Part shown: in pieces, positions 26,353-34,260 of the stretch
Numbering within the stretch: position 1 is the stretch's first letter
Layout of the letters: every line of letters begins with the position of its first letter
Source of the DNA: Numidum massiliense
GTDB taxonomy: Bacteria > Bacillota > Bacilli > Thermoactinomycetales > Novibacillaceae
Reading direction: 5' to 3'
Assembly (NCBI RefSeq): GCF_001375555.1
Contig: NZ_CTDZ01000009.1
Coordinates: 2,907,758-2,971,757 of the forward strand
DNA: 64,000 bases
The notes under the pieces: model-generated
What the model saw: only the letters and a program-made list of their open reading frames with translations
Told to the model about the DNA's origin: nothing
Databases searched by the model: none
Translations under genes and position numbers: made by a program

Positions 26353-26436
26353 TTGTCCACAGTATAACGCTATTTATCCACAGTTTGCGAGTGATTACCC
26401 ACAACTTGTTAGTACGTTATCGACAGGTTATAGACA
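26353..26436. promoter_or_regulatory. DnaA-box-like cluster (distal)
   Basis: One perfect TTATCCACA (26374-26382) and four 8-of-9 matches: TTGTCCACA at 26353, TTACCCACA at 26395, TTATCGACA at 26417 and TTATAGACA at 26428, all in the same orientation. It lies just beyond the stop codon of the 828-aa protein gene. Such density suggests DnaA binding; function is inferred. Confidence 0.5.
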
Positions 26437-26443
26437 GTTACAG

Positions 26444-28930
26444 TTATGCACGGGGCGTCCCGGTTTGCCAATCGCGGCAAATGATGATGAGTAGCGGAAT
26501 GACGACGTAGACGATCGCCGTCGCCGCCGAGACGATGCCGGAATCGTTAAGGACGAGGGCGCTAAAGGCGGCGACGACGATGGCTGTAAACCCGTGAAAT
26601 AAATACGGGTACCGCTGTTGGAGCCACTGTAACCCGCGCATCGGTTGAATGATGATCACCGTCATCGCTAAAAACGACACAAAAAACACTTTTCCCCACA
26701 ATGATCCTTTAATGAGGCGAATGTTGAGCATTAATTTGCGCGAGGCAATATCGACGATTTCGGCAAAGTCGCCAGACAATAAGTAGGAAAACGCCCGACC
26801 GACATGAGACGGTGATCCCGCAGCCACCGTCACGTTCATGAGGAGGAGACAAAGGGCTCCCACGACACCTAGTCCGACCAAGGAGAGCCAAAACCGCGCC
26901 TGCCACTTCTCGTAATAAAAACGCGCATAGGCCACTCCAAACCCGATCGTGGCAGCTAACGCACCGCCCGCGTTCGTTCCTAAAAACGGCGCAGAAAAGT
27001 AGAAGACTAAAAACGTAAACAGCGCCGCGACTATAAGTCGATGCCAGCGGTTGGCGGGGCGCTTCCATTCCAGTAGTGCCGCGACCATTAAAATGACCGA
27101 CCCGAGGACGACACCCATATATTCATTGCCGATGCCGTAATAACGTGCGCCGATAATCGGGTCGTAGCCGAGAAACGACTGCTGAATTAAACTGCCGCCA
27201 CACAACCCATCGACGAGCACGGGCATGAAACCGACAATGCCTAACACGAAAAACAACGGCACAGTCGGCAACCGTTTCAGCAAGGCGGCACTCGTAAACG
27301 CCAAGCCCATCAATAATGCAGAAAAAAGTAACGACGACTTTACCGGCACGGTCGCGAGCACTAAAAATAAGACCGGTGTCAACACGATACACAGTAGCGC
27401 GATTTGTAGTGCCTCTGTACGGCGCCACTGCTTGTTTAACAACAGCCATAAAGCGATGAGCAGCATCGCCACTTGATAAAAAGCGTACGTATATATGACA
27501 AACGGGCGCAAGCGGTAGACGGTCAGTACTTGCTCCAGCGTCGGCCACAACTTATCGGTTAATCCGTTACTTACGGTTACAGGTCGTCCGACCATCAACC
27601 GCGGTACCGTGACGCCAAATGCTTGTAAAACGGTCGGTGCCACGTCGATGTTGGCGATGATCCCCGTACGCCGCGTCGTCCCCGAAGTAAGAACACCGCC
27701 GGACGTTTGGGGGCGCCCGGGCTCATACCAAATCGTCGGCGCTAATTGCGCCTGCCGACTCGCCCGTCCCGTTTCGACGACAGGGGACAACAACCACAAC
27801 ACGTCACCTTGCCCCATCGTTTGCGCTAATCCGGCGAGAAAGCGATCCATCTCGTGCATAATGTTGCGCACCATTTTTTCGCGGCGTATGTCCGTCATGA
27901 GCGCCGTCTCTTCTTGCAGTCGAAATAAGTCTCCCAACTCGACGATGCGAAACTGCGCCTTTGACGCGCGCAGTTCCCGCAACAAATAGCCGTAATTCGT
28001 CTTTACCCCGCCCGGGCGTCCCGCTTGCGCGGTGTACATCGGCGCGTCGATTACCGCTTCTTCTACTCTTCCGTACCGGTCCATCGCCATAAACGGCGCG
28101 AAGCGACCGCTGTCCCCGCTTCCCCGTACGACATCTGTATTTCCCCAAACGGCGGTGTGAATGTCCGCTTTTTTTAACCTTTCACCGAGTAACGCGCTAG
28201 TCACGCGTTCATTGCCGACACGGTTTGCCTCATCGAACGGAATGACTGTCGGATAGACGACACCTTGCCGAGGTTTAATGCCGAGGCGCTCTTGCACAAT
28301 GTGCGCGACTTGGCGTTCTTTAACTGTTTCGCCAACTTGGTAAAAACCGTCTGCCTGCGGCACGGCGACGCGGCGCCCCGCCGCTAACGTCGCATAGCTG
28401 TTCGCTAACGTATCCGGCCCTTTCGTACGCAAGTTCATCGCTCCTACAGCGCCTTGTGCGAGTAGTTGGCGAAACAGCGGATATGCGGTACTGAAGGGAT
28501 CAGCAGCCTCGTGCAAATAATCGAAAGAAAGCGCCGGGATCGAGACGACCGTCATGCGCTGAATGGGCTGTCGTTGTTGTGGGGACTGTCGGGGCTGTCG
28601 AAGCTGCTTTGCAAATCCACGCGCGACGTGTCGTTCAAGCGGCGCATTGCGATGTACCTGCGCATAACTAACGGGAAGCGTACTGTGGATAAGAACACCG
28701 ATGAGTATAACAGAACTAAGTAAACGTTTAACCGAACTAGGTAAACGTTTAACCGCGAGCGCACTCACTGGACGGTTAACGACGTGTGGACATTTACGAA
28801 GGGATAGCAGGCTGCTTACTGACGATAAATACTCGCGAAATAAACATAGCGAGTTGTTAACGAAACGTAAACAGCATCGTATACGGTCCAATGAGAATCT
28901 ACGATCCGACAAGAATCTACGGTTCAACAA
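26444..28930 (-). CDS. Large polytopic membrane protein with alkaline-phosphatase-superfamily-like N-terminal domain
   Basis: 828 aa from a TTG with GAGAGAGG six bases before it. The first 75 residues are Arg/Ser-rich and may be untranslated if a later start is used; a signal-like stretch SSVILIGVLIHSTLPVSYAQ follows. Residues about 120-440 look like an extracytoplasmic phosphodiesterase/phosphomutase-fold domain (MTVVSIPALSFDYLHEA, DTLANSYATLAAGRR, then RRTGIIANIDVAPTVLQAFG, a segment recurrent in such proteins), though metal ligands were not all assigned. Residues about 480-825 contain ten or more membrane helices. Function is unknown; the architecture suggests handling a lipid or polymer phosphate. 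It is flanked by two DnaA-box clusters. Confidence 0.75.
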   Translation of the reverse strand: MLNRRFLSDRRFSLDRIRCCLRFVNNSLCLFREYLSSVSSLLSLRKCPHVVNRPVSALAVKRLPSSVKRLLSSVILIGVLIHSTLPVSYAQVHRNAPLERHVARGFAKQLRQPRQSPQQRQPIQRMTVVSIPALSFDYLHEAADPFSTAYPLFRQLLAQGAVGAMNLRTKGPDTLANSYATLAAGRRVAVPQADGFYQVGETVKERQVAHIVQERLGIKPRQGVVYPTVIPFDEANRVGNERVTSALLGERLKKADIHTAVWGNTDVVRGSGDSGRFAPFMAMDRYGRVEEAVIDAPMYTAQAGRPGGVKTNYGYLLRELRASKAQFRIVELGDLFRLQEETALMTDIRREKMVRNIMHEMDRFLAGLAQTMGQGDVLWLLSPVVETGRASRQAQLAPTIWYEPGRPQTSGGVLTSGTTRRTGIIANIDVAPTVLQAFGVTVPRLMVGRPVTVSNGLTDKLWPTLEQVLTVYRLRPFVIYTYAFYQVAMLLIALWLLLNKQWRRTEALQIALLCIVLTPVLFLVLATVPVKSSLLFSALLMGLAFTSAALLKRLPTVPLFFVLGIVGFMPVLVDGLCGGSLIQQSFLGYDPIIGARYYGIGNEYMGVVLGSVILMVAALLEWKRPANRWHRLIVAALFTFLVFYFSAPFLGTNAGGALAATIGFGVAYARFYYEKWQARFWLSLVGLGVVGALCLLLMNVTVAAGSPSHVGRAFSYLLSGDFAEIVDIASRKLMLNIRLIKGSLWGKVFFVSFLAMTVIIIQPMRGLQWLQQRYPYLFHGFTAIVVAAFSALVLNDSGIVSAATAIVYVVIPLLIIICRDWQTGTPRA
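28713..28755. repeat. Tandem 21-bp repeat at the 5' end of the 828-aa gene
   Basis: Two near-identical copies containing the palindromic core TAAACGTTTA. Being a multiple of three, they add a seven-residue repeat (VKRLxSS) when translated. Confidence 0.7.
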
Positions 28931-29029
28931 AAATCGCCTCTCTCAAAAACTGGGTGCCTTTAGATTGCCCAACTCTCCTGTTTTTATCGTCATTCGTTTA
29001 TACACATGCTAAATGGTTCACATAGCAAG

Positions 29030-29180
29030 TTATCCACTGTTTTATCCACATTATCCACAGATTTTTGAGTATTTCGGAGGGATATGCTGTGGATAACAGC
29101 TTTGTACGCCCCAGTTGTTTCTTCGTTGTTTTCCACAATATCCACAACATCCACTTTCAACTGTTGACAGATTACCCACA
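29030..29180. promoter_or_regulatory. DnaA-box cluster downstream of tsaD
   Basis: Three perfect boxes: TTATCCACA at 29042 and 29051, and its complement at 29088. Four near-perfect ones: TTATCCACT at 29030, TTTTCCACA at 29129, ATATCCACA at 29138 and TTACCCACA at 29172. All fall within 151 bases that hold no gene. From memory, B. subtilis has a DnaA-box cluster at gcp (tsaD), one of several that titrate DnaA and restrain initiation; the position here agrees. Confidence 0.72.
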
Positions 29181-29270
29181 ACGATATGTTCGTTATTTTG
29201 TTCGCAAAATAAAAAAACAGGGATAAATTTGGCCTGTAGCGAATTGAGATATATAATTTTTTAGAGTACA

Positions 29271-29307
29271 AAAAACCCGAGGCTCTAAACGAGAGAGAGC
29301 CCCGGGT
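29271..29307 (-). terminator. Terminator overlapping the tsaD stop codon
   Basis: ACCCG-GGCTCT paired with AGAGCC-CGGGT, one bulge, followed on the minus strand by six T. The stem includes the last codons of tsaD, so it ends the tsaE-tsaB-rimI-tsaD transcript. Confidence 0.85.
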
Positions 29308-30421
29308 CAGCGTTTAAATCCCAACTCGCGGTGATTCCTTTCTTTTTCCACGCGTAGTAGCCGGCGGCAGCGATCATCGCCGCATTGTCGGTGCATAACG
29401 CAAGAGGCGGGATGTGCAGTGTTACGGCACTAGCCTTCGCGCGCGCTGTTAACTGTTCGCGCAAGCCGCGATTGGCAGAGACACCCCCTGCGACTAGCAA
29501 CTGCTTGACGCCTGTCGCGCGGACGGCGCGAAACGTCTTTTCTATGAGCACCTCTGAGACGGCTTCCTGAAAACTGGCGGCGACATCGGCGGCAAACCGT
29601 TGCTTGGCGCTTCCGCCCTCGGGATGGCCGTTTTTTTGTGCCGTCATTCGTTCGTGCGGTACATCGTTCCGTTTGTGTCGTTCATGCTGTTCGTTTCGTT
29701 CCTTCGGCAACCCGGTCCGCGCCTCTGCTCCTAGTCCATGCTCTTTTTCCCAGCGGGCAACGGTCTGCATGACAGCAGTCTTCAAGCCGCTAAAACTAAA
29801 ATCGAGCGACTCCGGCTCCAACCACGCCCGTGGAAACGTGTACGTAGCCGTTCCTTTATGCGCGAGCTCGTCCACTTGCGGTCCTCCCGGATACGGCAGG
29901 TCTAACAGCCGCGCCACTTTGTCGTACGCTTCCCCGGCCGCGTCGTCCCGCGTTTGCCCGAGACGCGTAAACGAGTAGTGATCCTCCATATAAATGAGCT
30001 CCGTATGTCCCCCCGAGACGACGAGGGCGACGAGCGGGAATTGCATCTCGCCTACGAGCTGGTTAGCGTAAATGTGGCCGGCAATATGGTGTACGGGAAT
30101 GAGTGGTAACTGACGCGCAAAGGCAAGAGCCTTCGCAGTATTCACTCCGATCAGTAAGGCCCCGACAAGACCGGGACCTTGGGTGACCGCCACCGCGTCG
30201 ATCTGCGCCAGCGTAAGCTCCGCCTGCGCTAGCGCCTCTTCTAACAACACTGTGATCGCTTCGACATGATGGCGGGAGGCCACTTCCGGTACGACGCCAC
30301 CAAATTTCCGGTGAATGTCGATTTGTGATGACACGACATTGCTGAGTAGCTTCCGTCCACCTTGCACGACGGCAACCGCCGTCTCGTCACAACTCGTCTC
30401 AATCCCCAAAATGTTCGTCAT
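29285..30421 (-). CDS. tsaD: tRNA threonylcarbamoyladenosine (t6A) synthase subunit TsaD
   Basis: 378 aa. It transfers threonylcarbamoyl to A37 of ANN-reading tRNAs, together with TsaB and TsaE encoded upstream. The metal-binding HHIAGH (residues 111-116), nucleotide motifs [14 protein letters not shown] and VVSGGHTEL, and the late [15 protein letters not shown] and [11 protein letters not shown] are intact. Residues about 230-272 form an insertion rich in Lys, Glu, His and Arg ([14 protein letters not shown]) absent from ordinary TsaD of about 340 aa. The 5' end overlaps rimI by 23 bases. Confidence 0.97.
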   Translation of the reverse strand: MTNILGIETSCDETAVAVVQGGRKLLSNVVSSQIDIHRKFGGVVPEVASRHHVEAITVLLEEALAQAELTLAQIDAVAVTQGPGLVGALLIGVNTAKALAFARQLPLIPVHHIAGHIYANQLVGEMQFPLVALVVSGGHTELIYMEDHYSFTRLGQTRDDAAGEAYDKVARLLDLPYPGGPQVDELAHKGTATYTFPRAWLEPESLDFSFSGLKTAVMQTVARWEKEHGLGAEARTGLPKERNEQHERHKRNDVPHERMTAQKNGHPEGGSAKQRFAADVAASFQEAVSEVLIEKTFRAVRATGVKQLLVAGGVSANRGLREQLTARAKASAVTLHIPPLALCTDNAAMIAAAGYYAWKKKGITASWDLNADPGLSLV

Positions 30422-30926
30422 CTAATGTCACCCACATAATCCATGCATCTTCACGGTCGTCCGCGTAATAATTTGGCCGCGTCCCCTCGTGTTGAAACCC
30501 TAACTTCCGGTACAACTTTAGAGCAACGGTATTCGAAGGCCGCACTTCTAACGTCATTTTATCTGCCCCTTTCGCTTTCGCGAGCACCATGACGTAACAC
30601 ATGAGTTTTTCCCCAAGTTTGTGACCGCGAAAAGCGGGATGGATCGCGATGTTCGTAATGTGTGCTTCGTCAAAGATGACCCACATCCCACAATAACCGA
30701 CGACGCACTCGCCACACGTTGCGACCGTATATTGGGCAAACTGGTTTTGCTCCAGTTCGTAGTGAAAAGCGTCCTCAGACCACGGTGTCGTAAACGATAG
30801 CCTTTCAATTTCTGCTAGTGCGGGTATGTCTCGCGCCTCCAGCGGCCGGAAGGCAAAGTCTCCTACGGAAAACTCGCTACGTGTGCAGTCGTTCAGTTTT
30901 TGCTGGCGCGGTTCTGTCGGTTCCAA
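30399..30926 (-). CDS. rimI: Ribosomal protein S18 alanine N-acetyltransferase (RimI)
   Basis: 175 aa GNAT acetyltransferase with the acetyl-CoA pyrophosphate loop [27 protein letters not shown] and the C-terminal [17 protein letters not shown]. It starts at a TTG that lies inside the 3' end of tsaB (34-base overlap) with only a weak GAGCGGAA ribosome site, so translation is probably coupled. No later start codon fits the conserved FRPLEARDI segment. The tsaE-tsaB-rimI-tsaD order is widespread in Bacillota. Confidence 0.93.
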   Translation of the reverse strand: MEPTEPRQQKLNDCTRSEFSVGDFAFRPLEARDIPALAEIERLSFTTPWSEDAFHYELEQNQFAQYTVATCGECVVGYCGMWVIFDEAHITNIAIHPAFRGHKLGEKLMCYVMVLAKAKGADKMTLEVRPSNTVALKLYRKLGFQHEGTRPNYYADDREDAWIMWVTLDDEHFGD

Positions 30927-31639
30927 TTCCGCTCGGCCTCCGTTGCTTGCAAATAGTTTGGAGCGAAGCGGTGTACGTCGTCGCTACCGTTTACCCGCCA
31001 TTTTTCGATCGCCAACAGGCCGACCGCCGCTGGGCGAACCGTATCGTCAAGCGCGCTCGCAAAGAAGGCTCGCTCGCCTAATTGAGCCGCGATCGATGCG
31101 CGGTACGCTTTGGCTCCGTCGCCTAAAAAGAGGCACGGCCCGTCTGTACGGCGAGCTAACTCGTCGATCCACGCGTCGAGCGGCGTCACGCGTTCCGCCA
31201 AGTGGCACGTCGGCGAGAGGTGCATCTGTTGCCCTTCAGACATGGCCGTGTACGCAAACTGATAACAACCCGTATACACGCGCTCGCGGCGCGCATCCCA
31301 CATCGGAACGACGTATCCGTTAAACGAGCGCCCATTCGCGGCGAGTGCGGCTAAACTAGAAATGCCGATGAGCGGAACGTCGAGCGACCATGCGAGTGTT
31401 TTGGCCGTCGTCACCCCGATGCGTACGCCGGTATAGGAGCCCGGTCCTCGTGTGACGGCAATGCCGTCGATCTGCGACATCGTACGCTCAGTTTCTTGCA
31501 GCAGACGGTCAATCGCCGGCAACAGCCGTTCCGTATGGTGCCGCCGCTGCGCGGTCGTCCGCTCTCCCAAGAGAGTGTCGGCGCTCATGACGGCGACGCC
31601 CAACACGGACGTGCACGTGTCGATCACTAACCAATTCAC
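30893..31639 (-). CDS. tsaB: t6A synthesis protein TsaB
   Basis: About 248 aa from the GTG at 31639, whose GTGA overlaps the tsaE stop; the AAGGAG in the tsaE end is 11 bases upstream. The longer upstream frame is Arg-rich antisense-like sequence inside tsaE and is rejected. The N-terminus NWLVIDTCTSVLGVAVM is the ASKHA phosphate-1 loop of TsaB, followed by GIAVTRGPGSYTGVRIG. It scaffolds TsaD in the t6A complex. Confidence 0.95.
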   Translation of the reverse strand: MNWLVIDTCTSVLGVAVMSADTLLGERTTAQRRHHTERLLPAIDRLLQETERTMSQIDGIAVTRGPGSYTGVRIGVTTAKTLAWSLDVPLIGISSLAALAANGRSFNGYVVPMWDARRERVYTGCYQFAYTAMSEGQQMHLSPTCHLAERVTPLDAWIDELARRTDGPCLFLGDGAKAYRASIAAQLGERAFFASALDDTVRPAAVGLLAIEKWRVNGSDDVHRFAPNYLQATEAERNWNRQNRASKN

Positions 31640-32100
31640 GTTAGGGACAACTCCTTCAACCGTTCGCTCCAACGGCCGTCGGGTGCCTTGATGTCGATGC
31701 GCCGTAGGCCGTCCACTTTGACCGCGAAATGAATATGTAAGGCGTCGTCCGGCAAGTAATCCCCTAACCGCTCGGGCCACTCGACGACCGACACCCCGTC
31801 CCCGCAAAAATATTCCTCAATCCCTAATTCCAATGCTTCTTCTTCCGCTGACAGACGATAAAGGTCCATATGATAGAAAGGCAGCCGCCCTTCGTATTCT
31901 TTAATGAGTGTAAACGTCGGGCTATTCACTTGTTCCGTCACTCCGAGAGCTGTCGCAAACCCTTGTGTAAATGTCGTTTTTCCCGCCCCGAGATGCCCTG
32001 TTAGCGCGAGGACGTCTCCGGGCTGGACGATTGCGGCCAAGCGCTCCGCTTGTCGGTGCGTGTCGTCGACGGAAGCACTCTCTACCGTAAGATGTATCAT
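31636..32100 (-). CDS. tsaE: t6A synthesis ATPase TsaE
   Basis: 154 aa. The P-loop TGHLGAGKTTFTQG, switch-like SPTFTLIKEYEGR and DLYRL motif identify TsaE, the ATPase that resets the TsaB-TsaD complex. AAAGGGAG precedes the ATG. It is first of the four-gene t6A/RimI operon. Confidence 0.97.
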   Translation of the reverse strand: MIHLTVESASVDDTHRQAERLAAIVQPGDVLALTGHLGAGKTTFTQGFATALGVTEQVNSPTFTLIKEYEGRLPFYHMDLYRLSAEEEALELGIEEYFCGDGVSVVEWPERLGDYLPDDALHIHFAVKVDGLRRIDIKAPDGRWSERLKELSLT

Positions 32101-32215
32101 CGTTTCTCCCTTTCACTCTCGTCCCGGCACTCGCCGCCCTTCGTTTACGTGCAGCGGCGGCGGGTCACGTTGTTACGACGAACGGCGTATTTGCTTGTCC
32201 GTCCGTTTCCATCTT

Positions 32216-32238
32216 ATTATAACTGTTCGCCTTAAGGC
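32216..32238 (-). promoter_or_regulatory. Weak candidate promoter before tsaE
   Basis: A minus-strand TATAAT (32221-32216) follows a perfect 10-bp palindrome GCCTTAAGGC (32229-32238). No good -35 was found at the right spacing. Confidence 0.3.
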
Positions 32239-32327
32239 AATCCATACGCGTATAAAGTACGAGAGAAGTGCCACAGCCATGAGAGGCAAAGAAATGTGCA
32301 ACGATGTCGCGGTGGTCTAAAGCTGCC

Positions 32328-33146
32328 TTACCTCGTTAGGTGTGCGAACACGTGTTGCAACTGCTGCTTCACTTCTGTAGCACTTTGGATCCGCTCGGCG
32401 GGCTGCTGTTGGATGAGCTGGTGTACGCATTGCAGGAGCGCCTGCGGTAAATCGCGGCGCAAAGCGGCTAACGGCTGGTTCCCCGCATACACATACTTCC
32501 CGCCACTCAATAAATAGTAGAGCATCGCGCCGAGGGAAAAAAGATCAGCCCTTGAATCAGTTTGCACTTTTTCAAACTGTTCCGGCGCGGCAAATCCGTT
32601 CGTCCCCAGCTGGACCGTATCGTGACTTTTGTTCGCGTGAAACGTGCGTGCTGTTCCAAAATCGATCAAGCGGGCTTTGCCCCCTCTGTCGACGATGACA
32701 TTACCCGGTTTTAAATCGCGGTAGACGATTGGCTCAGGTTTGCGCGTGTGTAAGTAGTGCAGCACATCGCACAGTTGCAGCGCATACGCAATGACCTCCT
32801 CATCGGGTAACTGCTTGTCTGCTGCACGAAACCGTGCCAAAAGTGTTTCTCCGGCAATATACTCCTGCACGAGATACGAATACTCCCCATCCGGAGCGGC
32901 AAAGAAATCTGCAATGAGGGGGAGCTGGGGATGATCCAACGTACTCAAACACTGCGCTTCTACGACGAGGCGCTTCGCCCCTGGGGTAGCCGTGCGCGCT
33001 TCTTTTAACGCCCAGTACGTTTGTGGCAAACGGCGGTCCTCAGCCAAGTAAACGGTCGCCATCCCCCCCACACCGAGTACGGACAATACCCGGTACCGGT
33101 CTTTTAGGACATCGCCTCGCTGTAAGTGGACATCGTAAGTATCCAA
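32328..33146 (-). CDS. Soluble Hanks-type Ser/Thr protein kinase
   Basis: 272 aa, consisting of a kinase domain only with no membrane segment or PASTA repeats, so it is not PrkC. Motifs in order: glycine loop VLGVGGMATVYLAE, the lysine in WALKEA, catalytic loop VYRDLKPGNV (YRD variant), DFGTAR, and APEQ with SRADLFSLGAMLYYLL. It starts at TTG after GGAGCTGAAAG. It lies 52 bases downstream of a PP2C phosphatase gene and behind an FHA-domain gene, forming a kinase/phosphatase/phosphopeptide-reader set at the end of the Tad pilus cluster. Substrates are unknown. Confidence 0.92.
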   Translation of the reverse strand: MDTYDVHLQRGDVLKDRYRVLSVLGVGGMATVYLAEDRRLPQTYWALKEARTATPGAKRLVVEAQCLSTLDHPQLPLIADFFAAPDGEYSYLVQEYIAGETLLARFRAADKQLPDEEVIAYALQLCDVLHYLHTRKPEPIVYRDLKPGNVIVDRGGKARLIDFGTARTFHANKSHDTVQLGTNGFAAPEQFEKVQTDSRADLFSLGAMLYYLLSGGKYVYAGNQPLAALRRDLPQALLQCVHQLIQQQPAERIQSATEVKQQLQHVFAHLTR

Positions 33147-33197
33147 CTACTTTCAGCTCCTACACTTTTTTCGCTATCGACGGCAAATAATTGTTCA

Positions 33198-34130
33198 CTA
33201 CTGTTTGTTTTGGATAGATAACGCATGCGATTGACCCGCGTAAATGTGGCGTAGCAAAGCGACGGTAATGTTGTCGGTCGATCCACTCCAGCGGGCGTAA
33301 CGCGTCAGTTTGTCGCAGACGCTTTGGAAGCGCGTATAGCGCTCCTCTAACGCTTCCAGCATGAAGCGAATCTCCTCATCCGAATATACCGAGTAATAGC
33401 CGTCTGTGCACAGTAAAAAAATGTCATGCGGTTGGTAAATGCCCCGCGTCTGATACGGAACCACCCCTTGTTCCAGTCCGAGACACTGTACCAGCACGTT
33501 GCGCTTGGTGTGTACCCGGGCTTCTTCCTTCGTCATTTGCCCCAACCTCACTTGCGCTTGTACCCACGAATGATCTTCGGTCAATTGGGTGATGTAGCCG
33601 TCGCTTGTCAGAATTTCCGTCTCCTCGAGAAAGACAGGCTCGGCGGCAGCAATGCTTTCTTGGGAAAGGCGACGCACGTATGATTGAAACGAATGACTTC
33701 GGCCGCTACTTCGGTAAATGCGACTGTCGCCGATGTGAAAAATGACGTACTCGCCTTTATAAAGCAACAAGGCCGATAAGGTCGTTCCCAGTTTCTGGCG
33801 CATCTTCTGTCCGATCTCTAGTAGACGTTCATTAATGTTGTACACGCACGTGTTTAGTTCGACCGCAATTTTTTTAATAAATTGCTGTTGCTTTAATAGC
33901 TTTGGCAGGCGTTCGTACCACCACATTTCGATCATGGCGACAGCTGTCTGACTCGCTAAGTCGCCCCCTTCGTAGCCCCCCATACCGTCCGCTACGACAG
34001 CAATCGCCACTTCGTCTCCCGCCGGATCGGCCATCGCCCGCACAAACACTGCGTCTTCATTCACTTTTCTTACAGCACCCGCATCTGTCGCCAACCCGAT
34101 CTGCCAATGCGCAAAGTTCGTCCCGCTCAT
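33198..34130 (-). CDS. PP2C-type protein phosphatase
   Basis: 310 aa. The metal-binding motifs are NEDAVFV near residue 24, VADGMGGYEGGDLAS, HIGDSRIYR, LCTDGYYSVYSDEEI and the final SGSTDNITVALLR. It should remove phosphates from Ser and Thr in the cytosol, opposing the kinase encoded next. A region around residues 140-185 (SHSFQSYVRRLSQES) is an insertion relative to small PP2Cs. The gene follows the FHA-protein gene after a hairpin. Confidence 0.94.
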   Translation of the reverse strand: MSGTNFAHWQIGLATDAGAVRKVNEDAVFVRAMADPAGDEVAIAVVADGMGGYEGGDLASQTAVAMIEMWWYERLPKLLKQQQFIKKIAVELNTCVYNINERLLEIGQKMRQKLGTTLSALLLYKGEYVIFHIGDSRIYRSSGRSHSFQSYVRRLSQESIAAAEPVFLEETEILTSDGYITQLTEDHSWVQAQVRLGQMTKEEARVHTKRNVLVQCLGLEQGVVPYQTRGIYQPHDIFLLCTDGYYSVYSDEEIRFMLEALEERYTRFQSVCDKLTRYARWSGSTDNITVALLRHIYAGQSHALSIQNKQ

Positions 34131-34197
34131 GTTTTTTCACCACTTACTACATAAATTACTGTTACAAATGACGACTAAAAACAACGGTTAAACATAA

Positions 34198-34242
34198 CGA
34201 CACCGATCGCCAGCTGCCTACTATCCCACGCGATCGGTGTCG
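34198..34242 (-). terminator. 13-bp hairpin between FHA and PP2C genes
   Basis: CGACACCGATCGC pairs perfectly with GCGATCGGTGTCG. The minus-strand 3' side is only moderately T-rich, so it may terminate the Tad-cluster transcript partially. Confidence 0.55.
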
Positions 34243-34260
34243 TCCCGCTACCGTACCTCA

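Noticed and set aside
28684..28692. Single DnaA box inside the 828-aa gene as a separate origin element
   Set aside because: A lone box inside coding sequence; mentioned only with the flanking clusters.
32328..33146. Kinase gene considered as prkC
   Set aside because: No transmembrane segment or PASTA domains; it is a kinase domain alone and lies in the Tad cluster rather than beside the rsgA/prpC locus.
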